Assembly: GCA_028717785.1 (NCBI GenBank) | Contig: JAQUND010000010.1 | Coordinates: 1 to 49,994, forward strand | Length of the DNA stretch: 49,994 nt | Direction of reading: 5' to 3' | Origin: Candidatus Nanoarchaeia archaeon | GTDB taxonomy: Archaea; Nanoarchaeota; Nanoarchaeia; SCGC-AAA011-G17; JAFCDX01 | Part shown: positions 6,199 through 14,045 of the stretch, in pieces | How the letters are laid out: every line of letters begins with the position of its first letter | Numbering within the stretch: position 1 is the stretch's first letter | The notes under the pieces: generated by a model | What the model was told of the DNA's origin: nothing | The model's database searches: none | Seen by the model: the letters and a program-made list of their open reading frames with translations, nothing else | Position numbers and translations under genes: made by a program

Positions 6199-7111
6199 AT
6201 GTATTTTTGCAAAAAATGTAATAGGAGTTTCAATACAAAATCAGGTTGTACTCAACATAATTCAAGATGTAATTTGTCAATTGATAGTTATGATGAGATT
6301 GTTAAAAAATACAATTCTGGTATGTCTATAAATGAAATTCGACAAGAAGGACTAATTTCTAAAAAAATTATAGTTTATGCTCTAAGGAACACTCCAAAAA
6401 GAACAATAAGTGAAAGTCAAAAATGTTCTCATGCAAGTTGCAAAAGAAAGAAATCGACAAAAATAGGTTTTTATGGATTTAGAGAGCAAGTACAGTGTGT
6501 TTGTGGTAGAGCACAAGAAAAAATGTGCAGCATATTTAATCAAAAATTATCCAAATATTATACAGAATATCAAAAACAGATGGGAACTTGGAGAATCAAA
6601 AGAAGAGCTTAGAAAGTTATTTGGTGTCGAACTTATTAGAATCGCTTTGAAAAATTGTAAAAAGAAAGTACATTTGTCAGAACAAGCAAAACAAAAAATT
6701 TCAAAACATGCAATTAAGTTTTTTAGCGAACACCCTGATAGATTACCTTATCGTTTATATTATCGTTTATATCACAGTTCAAAACTTTCTTATGTCGAAG
6801 AATTATTTAAACAAGCTTTAATTAAAAATAATATATCTGGATGGACAGCAAGATATCAAATTGGAATTTATGAATATGACATTGCTTTTGTTGATATAAA
6901 AGTTGATGTAGAGATTGATGGAAAGAGTCATGAACTTGATGTAGTAAAACAAAAAGATCAGAAGCGAGATAACTGGTCTAAATCAAATGGTTGGGAAGTG
7001 TTACGTTTTACTGCTTCAGAAGTAAAAAAAGACATTGATAAGTGCTTATTGAAATTGTCAGATACTTTGAAATTTGCGGGGTCTTCTAATGGCAAGATAT
7101 TGGGCTCATAA
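6199..7111 (+). pseudogene. frame-broken homing endonuclease (zinc finger, HTH repeats, DUF559/Vsr-like nuclease)
   Basis: The first part (6199 to about 6500) encodes a CxxC...HxxxxC zinc finger (FCKKCNRSFNTKSG) and a helix-turn-helix-like unit. The frame is then lost and continues +1 from about 6470 to 7111 with a second similar unit (KNRWELGESKEELRKLFGVE) and a C-terminal EDxHD/DUF559-type PD-(D/E)XK domain (YDIAFVDIKVDVEIDGKSHE; RDNWSKSNGWEVLRFTASEV). The two halves form one protein if one base is skipped; a T5 run lies at 6468-6472. The 3' end overlaps tRNA(CAT). It may be decayed, a sequence error, or rescued by frameshifting. Confidence 0.7.
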
Positions 7112-7146
7112 CCCAAAGAGTGGGAGTTCGATTCTCTCCCCCGCTA
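7075..7146 (+). tRNA. tRNA with CAT anticodon (possible initiator Met)
   Basis: The anticodon arm TTGGG-CTCATAA-CCCAA and T-arm GGGAG-TTCGATT-CTCTC are canonical. The acceptor GCGGGG pairs with CCCCGC, while the outermost pair would be T/T; an unpaired 1-72 position is an initiator hallmark, though initiator GGG/CCC anticodon-stem pairs are only present in part. It overlaps the 3' end of the broken homing endonuclease gene. Confidence 0.88.
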
Positions 7147-7151
7147 TTTAA

Positions 7152-7234
7152 GCCCAGGTGGCGGAACGGTCTACGCACCAGACTTAAAATCTGGCGGTGT
7201 TTACACCTTACCGGTTCAAATCCGGTCCTGGGCA
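7152..7234 (+). tRNA. tRNA-Leu(TAA)
   Basis: The acceptor GCCCAGG pairs with CCTGGGC. The anticodon arm CCAGA-CTTAAAA-TCTGG gives TAA. The variable arm is GGTGT-TTAC-ACC and the T-arm ACCGG-TTCAAAT-CCGGT. Discriminator A. It lies five bases after the preceding tRNA. Confidence 0.95.
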
Positions 7235-7287
7235 ATTACAAATGGTTAGCTGTCTGTATTTGAAATATACGTATTTGCACCGAAATT

Positions 7288-7340
7288 TACTTGCAGGCTA
7301 TCAGAATAAGACCACGCGGAGCTACACAGTCCTGCAAGTA
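7288..7340 (+). repeat. perfect 10-bp inverted repeat in the leader of a small gene
   Basis: TACTTGCAGG (7288-7297) and CCTGCAAGTA (7331-7340) are exact reverse complements, 33 bases apart, ending ten bases before the GGAGG of the next gene. It could be an RNA structure in the leader or an operator. Confidence 0.6.
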
Positions 7341-7359
7341 TTATATTATGGAGGTATAC

Positions 7360-7542
7360 ATGTCAGCTTTCGTGTGTGAAACATGTGGCAAAGGCATGAA
7401 TGTAGCATATAGAAAAAATCCTATAGGTATTGCACCAGCAGGACGATTATGCTATGATTGTGCAAAGGCTAATGGTACTTTACCGGATCAAGCAACAGTT
7501 GATTTATGCAATGTGATTGCAGAGGGTCCGCCAATAACTTGA
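7360..7542 (+). CDS. small zinc-ribbon protein
   Basis: Sixty residues from ATG 7360, with GGAGG six bases before it. CETC and CYDC form a zinc ribbon around residues 6-35. A ten-base inverted repeat lies in its leader. Function unknown. Confidence 0.7.
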   Translation: MSAFVCETCGKGMNVAYRKNPIGIAPAGRLCYDCAKANGTLPDQATVDLCNVIAEGPPIT

Positions 7543-7557
7543 ATCAAAGGAGCCTCT

Positions 7558-7713
7558 ATGTTTATCGGTCTTATGGGTGTTGCAGATGACGGGACATTGG
7601 TTACTCCAAATGGCCGTCGGCTTTTCAAAGTGCCGTTATGTATCGCTGCTATTGTTCAACGCATACAACATAAGGTTGCCCAGTTGACATGGCAAAAAGT
7701 TAAGAAAAAGTAA
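7558..7713 (+). CDS. small basic hypothetical protein
   Basis: Fifty-one residues from ATG 7558, with AAAGGAG nine bases upstream. The C-terminus is basic (QLTWQKVKKK). No family recognised; the strong binding site and tight packing support it. Confidence 0.6.
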   Translation: MFIGLMGVADDGTLVTPNGRRLFKVPLCIAAIVQRIQHKVAQLTWQKVKKK

Positions 7714-7746
7714 ACTCGAATTTTTAATAGTAAGTCAGGTGTCATT

Positions 7747-8292
7747 ATGCAAACGTTAATGCTCAATATCGGTATGATCCCAGTATCAATTGTTTCAACT
7801 CGTAGGGCTATTGCATTAGTCTCAACAAAAAGAGCTATTGCGTTGGAAAACTACGAGGAACAGTTTTCTGGGGTGAACTTTGTAATGCCGATACCTTCAG
7901 TGATCAAGTGCATTGACTCTGACTATGTACCAAAGCATTTTACTAACGTGCTCCCTTTTACAAGGAAGAACGTTTATCTCAGAGATGCTGGATGTTGCAT
8001 GTATTGCGGCAAAAAGGTTACTCTTTCAAATTTTACGTTTGATCACGTAATTCCACGGCAAGATGGTGGAAAAACGTGGTGGGACAACATTGTAGTGAGC
8101 TGCATAAGATGCAATGGACAAAAAGGTTGCAAGCACGTGAAGAACTACAAAAGGGATTTGATAAGGAAACCTTATGTTCCTCGTCTTAGTAAGTCTGCAC
8201 CAATTCAAGTCGTCAGGAGACTCGATGCTGAGATACCACACGAGACTTGGGTCGATTACATCTATTGGAACGTTTGTCTCGATCGGGACTAG
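7747..8292 (+). CDS. HNH endonuclease
   Basis: 181 residues. The C-terminal half is a standard HNH domain: RDAGCCMYCGKK, then FDHVIPRQDGG with the catalytic His, and CIRCNGQKG closing the zinc site. The N-terminal 75 residues include a duplicated STRRAIAL/STKRAIAL segment. Free-standing HNH enzymes of this type in phages act as homing nucleases or in genome processing; no terminase is adjacent, so homing is more likely. A hairpin terminator follows directly. Confidence 0.85.
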   Translation: MQTLMLNIGMIPVSIVSTRRAIALVSTKRAIALENYEEQFSGVNFVMPIPSVIKCIDSDYVPKHFTNVLPFTRKNVYLRDAGCCMYCGKKVTLSNFTFDHVIPRQDGGKTWWDNIVVSCIRCNGQKGCKHVKNYKRDLIRKPYVPRLSKSAPIQVVRRLDAEIPHETWVDYIYWNVCLDRD

Positions 8293-8497
8293 GGCCTTTG
8301 GGCTCTAGTTTCGTTTTATTGAATGGTTCTATAGTTATTGATTTGACTCTTTGTTTTCCTCTTGGTTTGATTTTATAAATTTTATTCAAATCTCTTAATT
8401 GGAAGAAACATGTCTGTCGTGCAACATCTGCGTCTTCTTTTGCGTCGAAGGTAATGACAACACGATAAAGATCATCTGGTGCTTTTGGGATTTGCAT
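8213..8497 (-). CDS. hypothetical minus-strand protein
   Basis: Reading leftward, ATG at 8497 is preceded by AAAAGGAAAA at good spacing. The first 50 residues look protein-like (DDLYRVVITFDAKEDADV); the later part is Lys/Pro/Arg-rich and passes through the plus-strand terminator into the HNH gene, so the true end or reality of the 3' part is uncertain. It diverges from the promoter at 8527. Function unknown. Confidence 0.5.
   Translation of the reverse strand: MQIPKAPDDLYRVVITFDAKEDADVARQTCFFQLRDLNKIYKIKPRGKQRVKSITIEPFNKTKLEPKGPSPDRDKRSNRCNRPKSRVVSQHRVS
8289..8317 (+). terminator. rho-independent terminator after the HNH gene
   Basis: CTAGGGCC pairs with GGCTCTAG (8 pairs, one G-T) around TTTG, followed by TTTCGTTTT. 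The stem overlaps the TAG stop of the HNH gene. Confidence 0.75.
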
Positions 8498-8526
8498 AGA
8501 AATTTTCCTTTTAAAATGTTTTTTGA

Positions 8527-8532
8527 TATAAT
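8527..8532 (+). promoter_or_regulatory. -10 element (TATAAT)
   Basis: An exact TATAAT lies about 20 bases before the gene at 8553, in a T-rich stretch; the -35 region is not clear. It is positioned between divergent genes. Confidence 0.5.
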
Positions 8533-8552
8533 ATCACAAGAAGGAGCTTGAT

Positions 8553-8762
8553 ATGACAATGTTTTTCTTAATATTGTTTATTGTTCTTTATATAACGATG
8601 TGTGCTTTATGGACTATTTTTTGTGTAAGAGCTGAGTTTGCAATGTATGGGACACAATTCTTGGATCAAAAGATTGCCGTATCCTTGAATTTTGTTTTTG
8701 CACCAGTAAGTTTAATAATGGCGATACGACGTATACCATTTGATTTTTCAAGGAGACATTGA
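8553..8762 (+). CDS. small membrane protein
   Basis: Sixty-nine residues from ATG 8553 after AAGGAGCTTGAT. Residues 2-25 (FFLILFIVLYITMCALWTIF) form one membrane helix and residues 42-58 a likely second. The C-terminus is basic (RRIPFDFSRRH), suggesting it stays in the cytoplasm. The stop overlaps the next start. Role unknown. Confidence 0.7.
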   Translation: MTMFFLILFIVLYITMCALWTIFCVRAEFAMYGTQFLDQKIAVSLNFVFAPVSLIMAIRRIPFDFSRRH

Positions 8763-9070
8763 TGGTTGAAACAAACTACAATACATTTCCTGTTTGCTGG
8801 CGGCATATTGCAAAACGTATAATTACGCGAGAGGGGCCTATTTATTATGTAGGTGGCTCTCTTTGTATAGATAATATTGATAAGTCTGGTGGTGTAGCTC
8901 TCAATCTGAATGGAAAAGGCTTTGTTTATTCGAGCCATGCGCATATGAAAAATTCAACTTTCTTTGCTCCGAAAAGTATTCTTGAATTAGTTAAGGAATG
9001 CTATTTGTCTGTCAAAGGTAATACGAATCATTATAAGGAAATTGTTCAAGGAGCATTAAATGCCAACTGA
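8762..9070 (+). CDS. hypothetical protein
   Basis: 102 residues. ATG 8762 is used, preceded by AAGGAGA and overlapping the previous TGA. The sequence has mixed beta-like segments (GPIYYVGGSLCIDNID; GKGFVYSSHAHMK) with no recognised motif. It overlaps the start of the Nudix gene by 11 bases, suggesting co-translation. Confidence 0.6.
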   Translation: MVETNYNTFPVCWRHIAKRIITREGPIYYVGGSLCIDNIDKSGGVALNLNGKGFVYSSHAHMKNSTFFAPKSILELVKECYLSVKGNTNHYKEIVQGALNAN

Positions 9071-9509
9071 TATTCATGATTTTAAAAATGCAGCTTCGAC
9101 TGCTAGTTTGATTTACATGACTACAAACAAAACAAATAAAATTTTGTTGATTCAGAGAGATCATGAACCCTTTGTTGGTATGTGGGCATTACCGGGTGGA
9201 TTTTTGAACTGTGATCAAGAAAGTTTGGAGGTTGCAGGAGCAAGGGAGTTTTATGAAGAAACAAATTTAGTTGTGGAGCCCAGACATCTTGAATTATTCA
9301 TGGTCAATTCTGATCCCAAAAGAGATCCAAGAGGACATGTGATAGATCATGTTTATTATGTACATAGATGCACTGGTGAGCCTAAAGCTAAAGATGATGC
9401 AAGGAAACTTGAATTTTTTGATATAAATAATTTACCTGATCTTGCTTTTGATCATGGTAAAGTTCTTGAAAAATTTATTGGAAGCACGCTTTATTTAGAG
9501 GTTATATGA
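9060..9509 (+). CDS. Nudix hydrolase
   Basis: 149 residues with a Nudix box around residues 46-69: GGFLNCDQESLEVAGAREFY followed by EETN. This matches Gx5Ex7REUxEExGU, except that the last Gly is Asn. The upstream QRDHEPFVGMWALP and downstream RDPRGHVID are typical of ADP-ribose or NADH pyrophosphatase-like Nudix enzymes related to NrtR/NadM-Nudix. Such enzymes split nucleoside diphosphates linked to another moiety. Together with NadE and a nicotinamidase-like gene elsewhere in the window, a role in NAD-related turnover is plausible; the substrate is not proven. Confidence 0.88.
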   Translation: MPTDIHDFKNAASTASLIYMTTNKTNKILLIQRDHEPFVGMWALPGGFLNCDQESLEVAGAREFYEETNLVVEPRHLELFMVNSDPKRDPRGHVIDHVYYVHRCTGEPKAKDDARKLEFFDINNLPDLAFDHGKVLEKFIGSTLYLEVI

Positions 9510-10330
9510 CAACAACAATCGAAAAGAAATTCGAAGCAATCGGGGCTCGAGTAAAAGTCATTGAGCCACGTAGAGATGGTTTTTCTATTGATGTCAGAAG
9601 AGACAGTGAAGGCGAGTATTTTGAGCTTCAAGTCACAAAAGAAATAGAAATGTTGATTCTTGATGCTCAAAAAGCTGACAGACATTTGCTTTTGATGACA
9701 AAAGCACCTGTTATCAACAGAAAAGGCGATAAGACAAGCGAAATCAAGTCGAAATTTCTTTGTGGACATGATGAACGTCACTGGTTCACATGCGCAATCC
9801 CTGAGTCATCTCGGGTTACGACAGTGATAGGAGCGAAACAAGCGCTCAAGCCCAAAGAATTGGTTGACATTGAGACAAAGGAAGGTGTCAGCAAAAAGAA
9901 TGCGCACAAGCGTCACAGACTTTTAAAGACAGGAAAGAAGATTCATCGTCAAGGCGAGTTCATGTTTATCCCTGAGCCAAATTTTGAGCCTCCAAAGGGA
10001 AACCTGACAAAAATCTGGAGAAACGAACCGATGAGAGGCGGCGGGTCTCATTTTCATTATGCTGAATTTTTGTACAGAGTTGGTGGAAGACAAGTCTATG
10101 TTATTGGAAGCCAAGTTCTTGAAACAAAAGATTATCAAAAACTCTTAAAAGAGCAACCTGAAATTGCAAAACGTTACCGCACTATGATGGCTGATCCTAC
10201 AGTTTATGTCAAAGGCAAGATTTCGCACGAAGAACATGCTACTGTAAATCTTGATAACGTGTGGCATAAAGTGCTTGTTAACACCGAGAATAAAGCTCGT
10301 GCAAGAACAAGCGTAAAATTTGTAGATTAA
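9506..10330 (+). CDS. conserved hypothetical protein
   Basis: 274 residues, starting in an ATGA overlap with the Nudix gene. It has a distinctive conserved-looking block NAHKRHRLLKTGKKIHRQGE, followed by FMFIPEPNF and, later, RGGGSHFHYAEF, suggesting an enzyme or nucleic-acid-binding fold with several His and Arg. I do not recognise the family. Its tight coupling to the Nudix and radical SAM genes suggests a shared operon. Confidence 0.7.
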   Translation: MTTTIEKKFEAIGARVKVIEPRRDGFSIDVRRDSEGEYFELQVTKEIEMLILDAQKADRHLLLMTKAPVINRKGDKTSEIKSKFLCGHDERHWFTCAIPESSRVTTVIGAKQALKPKELVDIETKEGVSKKNAHKRHRLLKTGKKIHRQGEFMFIPEPNFEPPKGNLTKIWRNEPMRGGGSHFHYAEFLYRVGGRQVYVIGSQVLETKDYQKLLKEQPEIAKRYRTMMADPTVYVKGKISHEEHATVNLDNVWHKVLVNTENKARARTSVKFVD

Positions 10331-10331
10331 T

Positions 10332-11117
10332 ATGGTAGAAGTAAAACATAAAGTTTTTTTTAATGGCGTTGTGTATGCGCTTCAAACTGAAGATAATTAT
10401 CCAGTTGAAGTTACAGATACGTTTCTTCCGTTTTACACAAAAGATGCAATTGGACAAAAACAAAATATTTTAACTGAAAACGACGTGAGTGACCGCTCAG
10501 AACGCTGGATGATTGGAGTTTCGTGTATGAGTGGTTGCCCTGTAAGATGCAAATTTTGTGCAACAGGAAAATTAAAGAAATGGCGTAATCTTTCTGCAAG
10601 CGAAATAGTTGAACAAGTCGATTTTGTTTTGTCGATGAATGCTGATTGGGATTTTTTAAACGCAAAAGAGCACAAGATAAATTATACTCGTATGGGTGAA
10701 CCGTTTTTGAATATTGAAGAAGTTCGAAAAGCGATTCAAATTATTGAAGCACGGTTTCCTGGGACACATCATTATGTTTCCACAATAGGAATAAATGGTT
10801 CAGATTTTTCTTGGATAAAAGACAATGTTACGTTGCAAGTGAGTGTTCATAGTTTTGATGTTGATAGACGAAATTGGCTAATTCCATTTCAAAACAAATT
10901 GTCTTATGATGATCTTGGGAAAATCCGGACAGAAAGCTCAAACAAAACAACAGTAAATTTGTCTCTTATGGAAGAAAAAGATTTTGATATAGAAAAATTG
11001 CGATATTTTTTTGACCCAAAACATTTTTTTATCAAATTAAGTCCGATAAACTCTAATTCTTGCTCTGAATTCTTTAAAATGGGTACTGGAGCAGTTCAAG
11101 GAGTTAATCTTTTATAG
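10332..11117 (+). CDS. RlmN/Cfr-like radical SAM methyltransferase, main domain
   Basis: 261 residues. The cluster-binding motif CPVRCKFC (C69, C73, C76) sits in VSCMSGCPVRCKFCATG, close to RlmN. MGEPFLN matches the RlmN GEP motif. RlmN methylates C2 of adenine in 23S rRNA and some tRNAs and needs a second, C-terminal Cys. Here the frame stops after GAVQGVNLL, before that Cys; the missing segment is encoded immediately downstream in the +1 frame (11128-11250). The substrate in this phage is unknown; tRNA is a reasonable guess. Confidence 0.85.
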   Translation: MVEVKHKVFFNGVVYALQTEDNYPVEVTDTFLPFYTKDAIGQKQNILTENDVSDRSERWMIGVSCMSGCPVRCKFCATGKLKKWRNLSASEIVEQVDFVLSMNADWDFLNAKEHKINYTRMGEPFLNIEEVRKAIQIIEARFPGTHHYVSTIGINGSDFSWIKDNVTLQVSVHSFDVDRRNWLIPFQNKLSYDDLGKIRTESSNKTTVNLSLMEEKDFDIEKLRYFFDPKHFFIKLSPINSNSCSEFFKMGTGAVQGVNLL

Positions 11118-11127
11118 GGAGGTTATT

Positions 11128-11250
11128 GTGGAGAAGATTAAAGAACAATTAGAATCTTTTGGTTATGATTACGCTGTTGCTGTAGCAACACAAGCTGAGA
11201 TCAAAGTCGGGGCGGCATGTGGGCAATTGAGTATTGTGACTGAGGAGTAA
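11128..11250 (+). CDS. RlmN-like C-terminal Cys segment in a separate frame
   Basis: Forty residues from GTG 11128, with GGGAGG five bases upstream. AACGQL at residues 29-34 matches the RlmN C-terminal motif that carries the methyl-receiving Cys. In this frame the reading continues upstream through ...NLFYREVI, so removing one T from the T4 run at 11110-11113 would join it to the main domain. It is either a split two-chain enzyme, a +1 frameshift product, or the result of an indel. Confidence 0.7.
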   Translation: MEKIKEQLESFGYDYAVAVATQAEIKVGAACGQLSIVTEE

Positions 11251-11252
11251 GA

Positions 11253-12014
11253 ATGGCGCTTTCAAATTGGGATTGTTTAGCATTCAATTCAGAAGCTAAA
11301 GCTTCTATTGGTACATTTAAACATTTCAAGTTAAAGTCTTCTATTACTATTTACAAAAACTGGGCTTATGTCTCAAGCGAGGAAATGTGGTGTGAAGGTG
11401 GTGATTTCACAAAACCTACAATTGCAGCAATAAACTCTGGTGATATACAATTAGCAGGTTTTGATATTGTATCAATCAGGGGCCCTCAGAATGGCATTTT
11501 TATTTATGCAAGTTGTACTGACTATAAACAAGAACCTGAAAAAACTGTGTATCACAGATTTGCTGGTATTGGTTGTGCTGGCTATAAAGATACAGTAAGT
11601 GAAGTTTTAAAAACGCTTGGACGTGAGCCAAAGGATGATGAGAATTGGTATTCTGGTTCTAATCATCTTGGTGAACATTTTATCGGATGTCATGAAACAA
11701 ATGAAGAGATTGTCTATTGGGACGAAAGAACACAAGGTTCTTATGATTACAGTTCTGATTGGGTGGGCGTTCTTCCCTCGACACTCGAAGAATTTTTTAA
11801 ATGGCTTTCAAGTTTAGCTGATGATTATGTTGTTGATTTTAAAGAATGGGTAGAAAATTGCAAAAAGTCTGGTGCTTTACGTTTTAATCAGGGGGATTTA
11901 TTCTTTGCTGAAAATGCAGGTGTTGAATTGCCTGCAACTAAACCGGGTGAGAGCGAAGCACCAGTATTAAATGAAATAATTAAAGCTATGGCTGGAGATA
12001 ATGCTAATGAGTGA
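11253..12014 (+). CDS. hypothetical protein
   Basis: 253 residues from ATG 11253, two bases after the previous stop, with GAGGAG upstream. Many aromatic and acidic residues; LPSTLEEFFKWL and a mixed alpha/beta pattern recall SUKH/SMI1-like proteins, but the match is too weak to call. It contains a run of short beta strands with Trp. It overlaps the RNA ligase gene by a few bases. Confidence 0.6.
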   Translation: MALSNWDCLAFNSEAKASIGTFKHFKLKSSITIYKNWAYVSSEEMWCEGGDFTKPTIAAINSGDIQLAGFDIVSIRGPQNGIFIYASCTDYKQEPEKTVYHRFAGIGCAGYKDTVSEVLKTLGREPKDDENWYSGSNHLGEHFIGCHETNEEIVYWDERTQGSYDYSSDWVGVLPSTLEEFFKWLSSLADDYVVDFKEWVENCKKSGALRFNQGDLFFAENAGVELPATKPGESEAPVLNEIIKAMAGDNANE

Positions 12015-13026
12015 AGCTAAACATTGTATTTTTTGCGGCATGAAACATGAGGGTAAGATTTGTCCACCAGAAGCATTTGTTGTAATGACTTGTACTAATT
12101 GCGATAATGAAGTTGTTATGCCATGTGATGCAGCTGCTATGAGCATGAGTGTAGCTTGTGGCAATTGCGATAATGTGGGTTGGAAAGTAAAACCTGCAAC
12201 ACATGATATTATGAAAAAACATAATCCTGATTATGATAAATTTTGCGTAAATATGCGAGCTTTTGATTTGAAAAAAATCAATTCAGCTACAAAATATCCA
12301 AGTATTCTTACATATCATGCGTTGGGTGATAAAGGATGTCTAAAAGAAGAAGTTCTTGTTTCTTTTTCGACAGATGATGAAGTTTTTCTTTCAGAGAAAA
12401 TTGATGGTACAAATGCTCGTATTATTTTGTTTCCAAAAGGAGCATATCTTATCGGTTCTCGAGAAGAGCTTCTTTATGGTTTCGGAGACTGGATACATAA
12501 TACTACATTAGATATTGTAGACACGATTCGAACTGTGGCTGACAATGCAAGAAGAATTTATTGGGATCAACTCGAACAAGCTGTTTTTGTGTTATTCGGA
12601 GAAGTTTATGGAGGAAAAGCAGGTACAGCAAAGAATTATACAAAAACAGGAAAGCTTGGTTTCAGGTTATTTGATGTCATGATGATGACAGCAAAAGAGT
12701 TTGAAGATTTACTTGATTTGCCAGTAGAAAAAATAGCTGCTTGGAGAGATAATGGTGGACAAATTTTTGCAGGTGTAAGAACAATTGCAAGTGTTGCATC
12801 AGACATAGGATGCTCAACTGTTCCTTCTATTGCTGGAACATTACCGCCTCAAAGTATACAGGACACTTATGATTGGTTAAAAAAAAATCTCCCTGGTACA
12901 ACACATGCATTGCTTGAGAATGATGCTTTGGGAAAACCTGAGGGTGTCGTGATACGTACAGAACGACGTTCAAAAATTGCAAAGATTCGTTTTGAAGATT
13001 ATGAACGGACCCTTAAAAAAAGATAA
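12007..13026 (+). CDS. RNA ligase (Rnl2-like) with N-terminal zinc ribbons
   Basis: ATG 12007 is spaced nine bases from GGAG; ATG 12001 is an alternative. Residues 7-54 hold CIFC, CTNC and CGNC zinc-ribbon pairs. The nucleotidyltransferase core follows: EKIDGTNARI with Lys131 as AMP-accepting residue, FGEVYGG, and EGVVIRTE near the C-terminus. The family seals nicked RNA, for example tRNAs cut by host anticodon nucleases. The zinc ribbons are an unusual addition that could bind RNA. In a genome with a permuted tRNA gene and a PIN nuclease, tRNA joining is a testable role. Confidence 0.88.
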   Translation: MSEAKHCIFCGMKHEGKICPPEAFVVMTCTNCDNEVVMPCDAAAMSMSVACGNCDNVGWKVKPATHDIMKKHNPDYDKFCVNMRAFDLKKINSATKYPSILTYHALGDKGCLKEEVLVSFSTDDEVFLSEKIDGTNARIILFPKGAYLIGSREELLYGFGDWIHNTTLDIVDTIRTVADNARRIYWDQLEQAVFVLFGEVYGGKAGTAKNYTKTGKLGFRLFDVMMMTAKEFEDLLDLPVEKIAAWRDNGGQIFAGVRTIASVASDIGCSTVPSIAGTLPPQSIQDTYDWLKKNLPGTTHALLENDALGKPEGVVIRTERRSKIAKIRFEDYERTLKKR

Positions 13027-13423
13027 AGTTTGTTGTAAATGTAAGAAGCTCAAACCGAGAACTGAGTTTTATCCTCTCAGAAATCATGTAACTAGTGAAT
13101 GTAAAGAGTGCATGAAAGAAAGAGCTGAACTTTTTAGAAAAAATAATATAGAATTATATAGGAAGTCGAAGAAGACATACAGGGACAAAGATCCAGAAAG
13201 ATGGGACAATTACGCTCGAGATTATCAAAGGGAACATGCTGAAAGAATTTGTCTAGCTATGAAAATAAGATGGCATTTGAAGAAGTTAAAAGTTTTATAT
13301 GGCATAGACTTGGGAAGATTTTCAATTAGAAATAAAACTGATAAAGAATTGCAAGAATACCATGAATATCTTAAAGAATTTCAAAAACAAAGGAGGAAAC
13401 TATGTTGTAACACTTTAAATTAA
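13001..13423 (+). CDS. zinc-finger protein, endonuclease VII/HNH-like N-terminus
   Basis: ATG 13001 lies within the ligase gene's 3' end. The N-terminus CCKCKKLKPRTEFY followed by CKECMKERA is the treble-clef layout often seen at the start of phage recombination-endonuclease VII-like proteins. The remainder is helical and very basic, and no clear catalytic DHxH motif is visible. It may be a DNA-binding relic of an endonuclease. Confidence 0.55.
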   Translation: MNGPLKKDKVCCKCKKLKPRTEFYPLRNHVTSECKECMKERAELFRKNNIELYRKSKKTYRDKDPERWDNYARDYQREHAERICLAMKIRWHLKKLKVLYGIDLGRFSIRNKTDKELQEYHEYLKEFQKQRRKLCCNTLN

Positions 13424-13433
13424 GGAGTACAAC

Positions 13434-13667
13434 ATGTCTAGAAGTTATCGTAAGCCTTGGGTTACAGATGGTTACAAGGGATCTAATCGTCGTCAGTTCT
13501 TTAAGAGATATTCGAACAAAAAAATAAGAAGAGCTGAAGAAATCGCAAACGGAAAAGCATTTAGAAAAGTCATAGACTCTTGGGACATATGCGATTATCG
13601 GTGGTATGAAACTGCGAAATCTATGTCAAAATGGTCTCTTCAACCTTGGAAATACAATAGGAAATGA
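13434..13667 (+). CDS. conserved small phage-type basic protein
   Basis: Seventy-seven residues, AAGGAG ten bases upstream. The sequence SRSYRKPWVTDGYKGSNRR and RRQFFKRYSNKKIRR is strongly basic and aromatic, a pattern I associate with small conserved proteins of large phages of unknown role. Nucleic-acid binding is likely from its charge. It overlaps the next gene. Confidence 0.7.
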   Translation: MSRSYRKPWVTDGYKGSNRRQFFKRYSNKKIRRAEEIANGKAFRKVIDSWDICDYRWYETAKSMSKWSLQPWKYNRK

Positions 13668-13924
13668 AGATGGATTACAAAAGCATTTTTGAAAATGTTG
13701 CTGCCCATAACGAAACTTTAAAAAAAGGCGAACAAGCAGCAACAAAACTCAAAGAAATTTTTGAGCAACTTACAGTGTCATGTCCTGAAACTTGCGCATT
13801 TGTTTTCTATAAATGGAATAAAGAGTATACAATAAATTTTTTGTTACATTTTATTGAATCAAAAGGGTTGACGCAAGAACTATGTCAATTAGCAGATATG
13901 TTTAATGAGGATTTATATGTTTAA
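13664..13924 (+). CDS. hypothetical protein
   Basis: Eighty-six residues starting at ATG 13664 in an ATGA overlap; a second ATG lies two codons later. It is mostly helical (AATKLKEIFEQL; CQLADMFNEDL). No recognised family. The end overlaps the start of the next small gene. Confidence 0.6.
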   Translation: MKMDYKSIFENVAAHNETLKKGEQAATKLKEIFEQLTVSCPETCAFVFYKWNKEYTINFLLHFIESKGLTQELCQLADMFNEDLYV

Positions 13925-14045
13925 GTTTTTACCGAATGAAGAAATTAGAAAATTTGATGCCACTCAACTTATTTATCGCGTAAACAAGCATGGTGCGCTG
14001 AAAAGAACTGGTTTTCTTTATCGTTTGATAGATGTTCGCAAGTAA
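13917..14045 (+). CDS. small hypothetical protein
   Basis: Forty-two residues from ATG 13917 with GAGG upstream, overlapping the previous stop and the following start. Basic, with RRVNKHGALKR-type composition. The chain of short overlaps argues for a real gene. Function unknown. Confidence 0.5.
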   Translation: MFKFLPNEEIRKFDATQLIYRVNKHGALKRTGFLYRLIDVRK

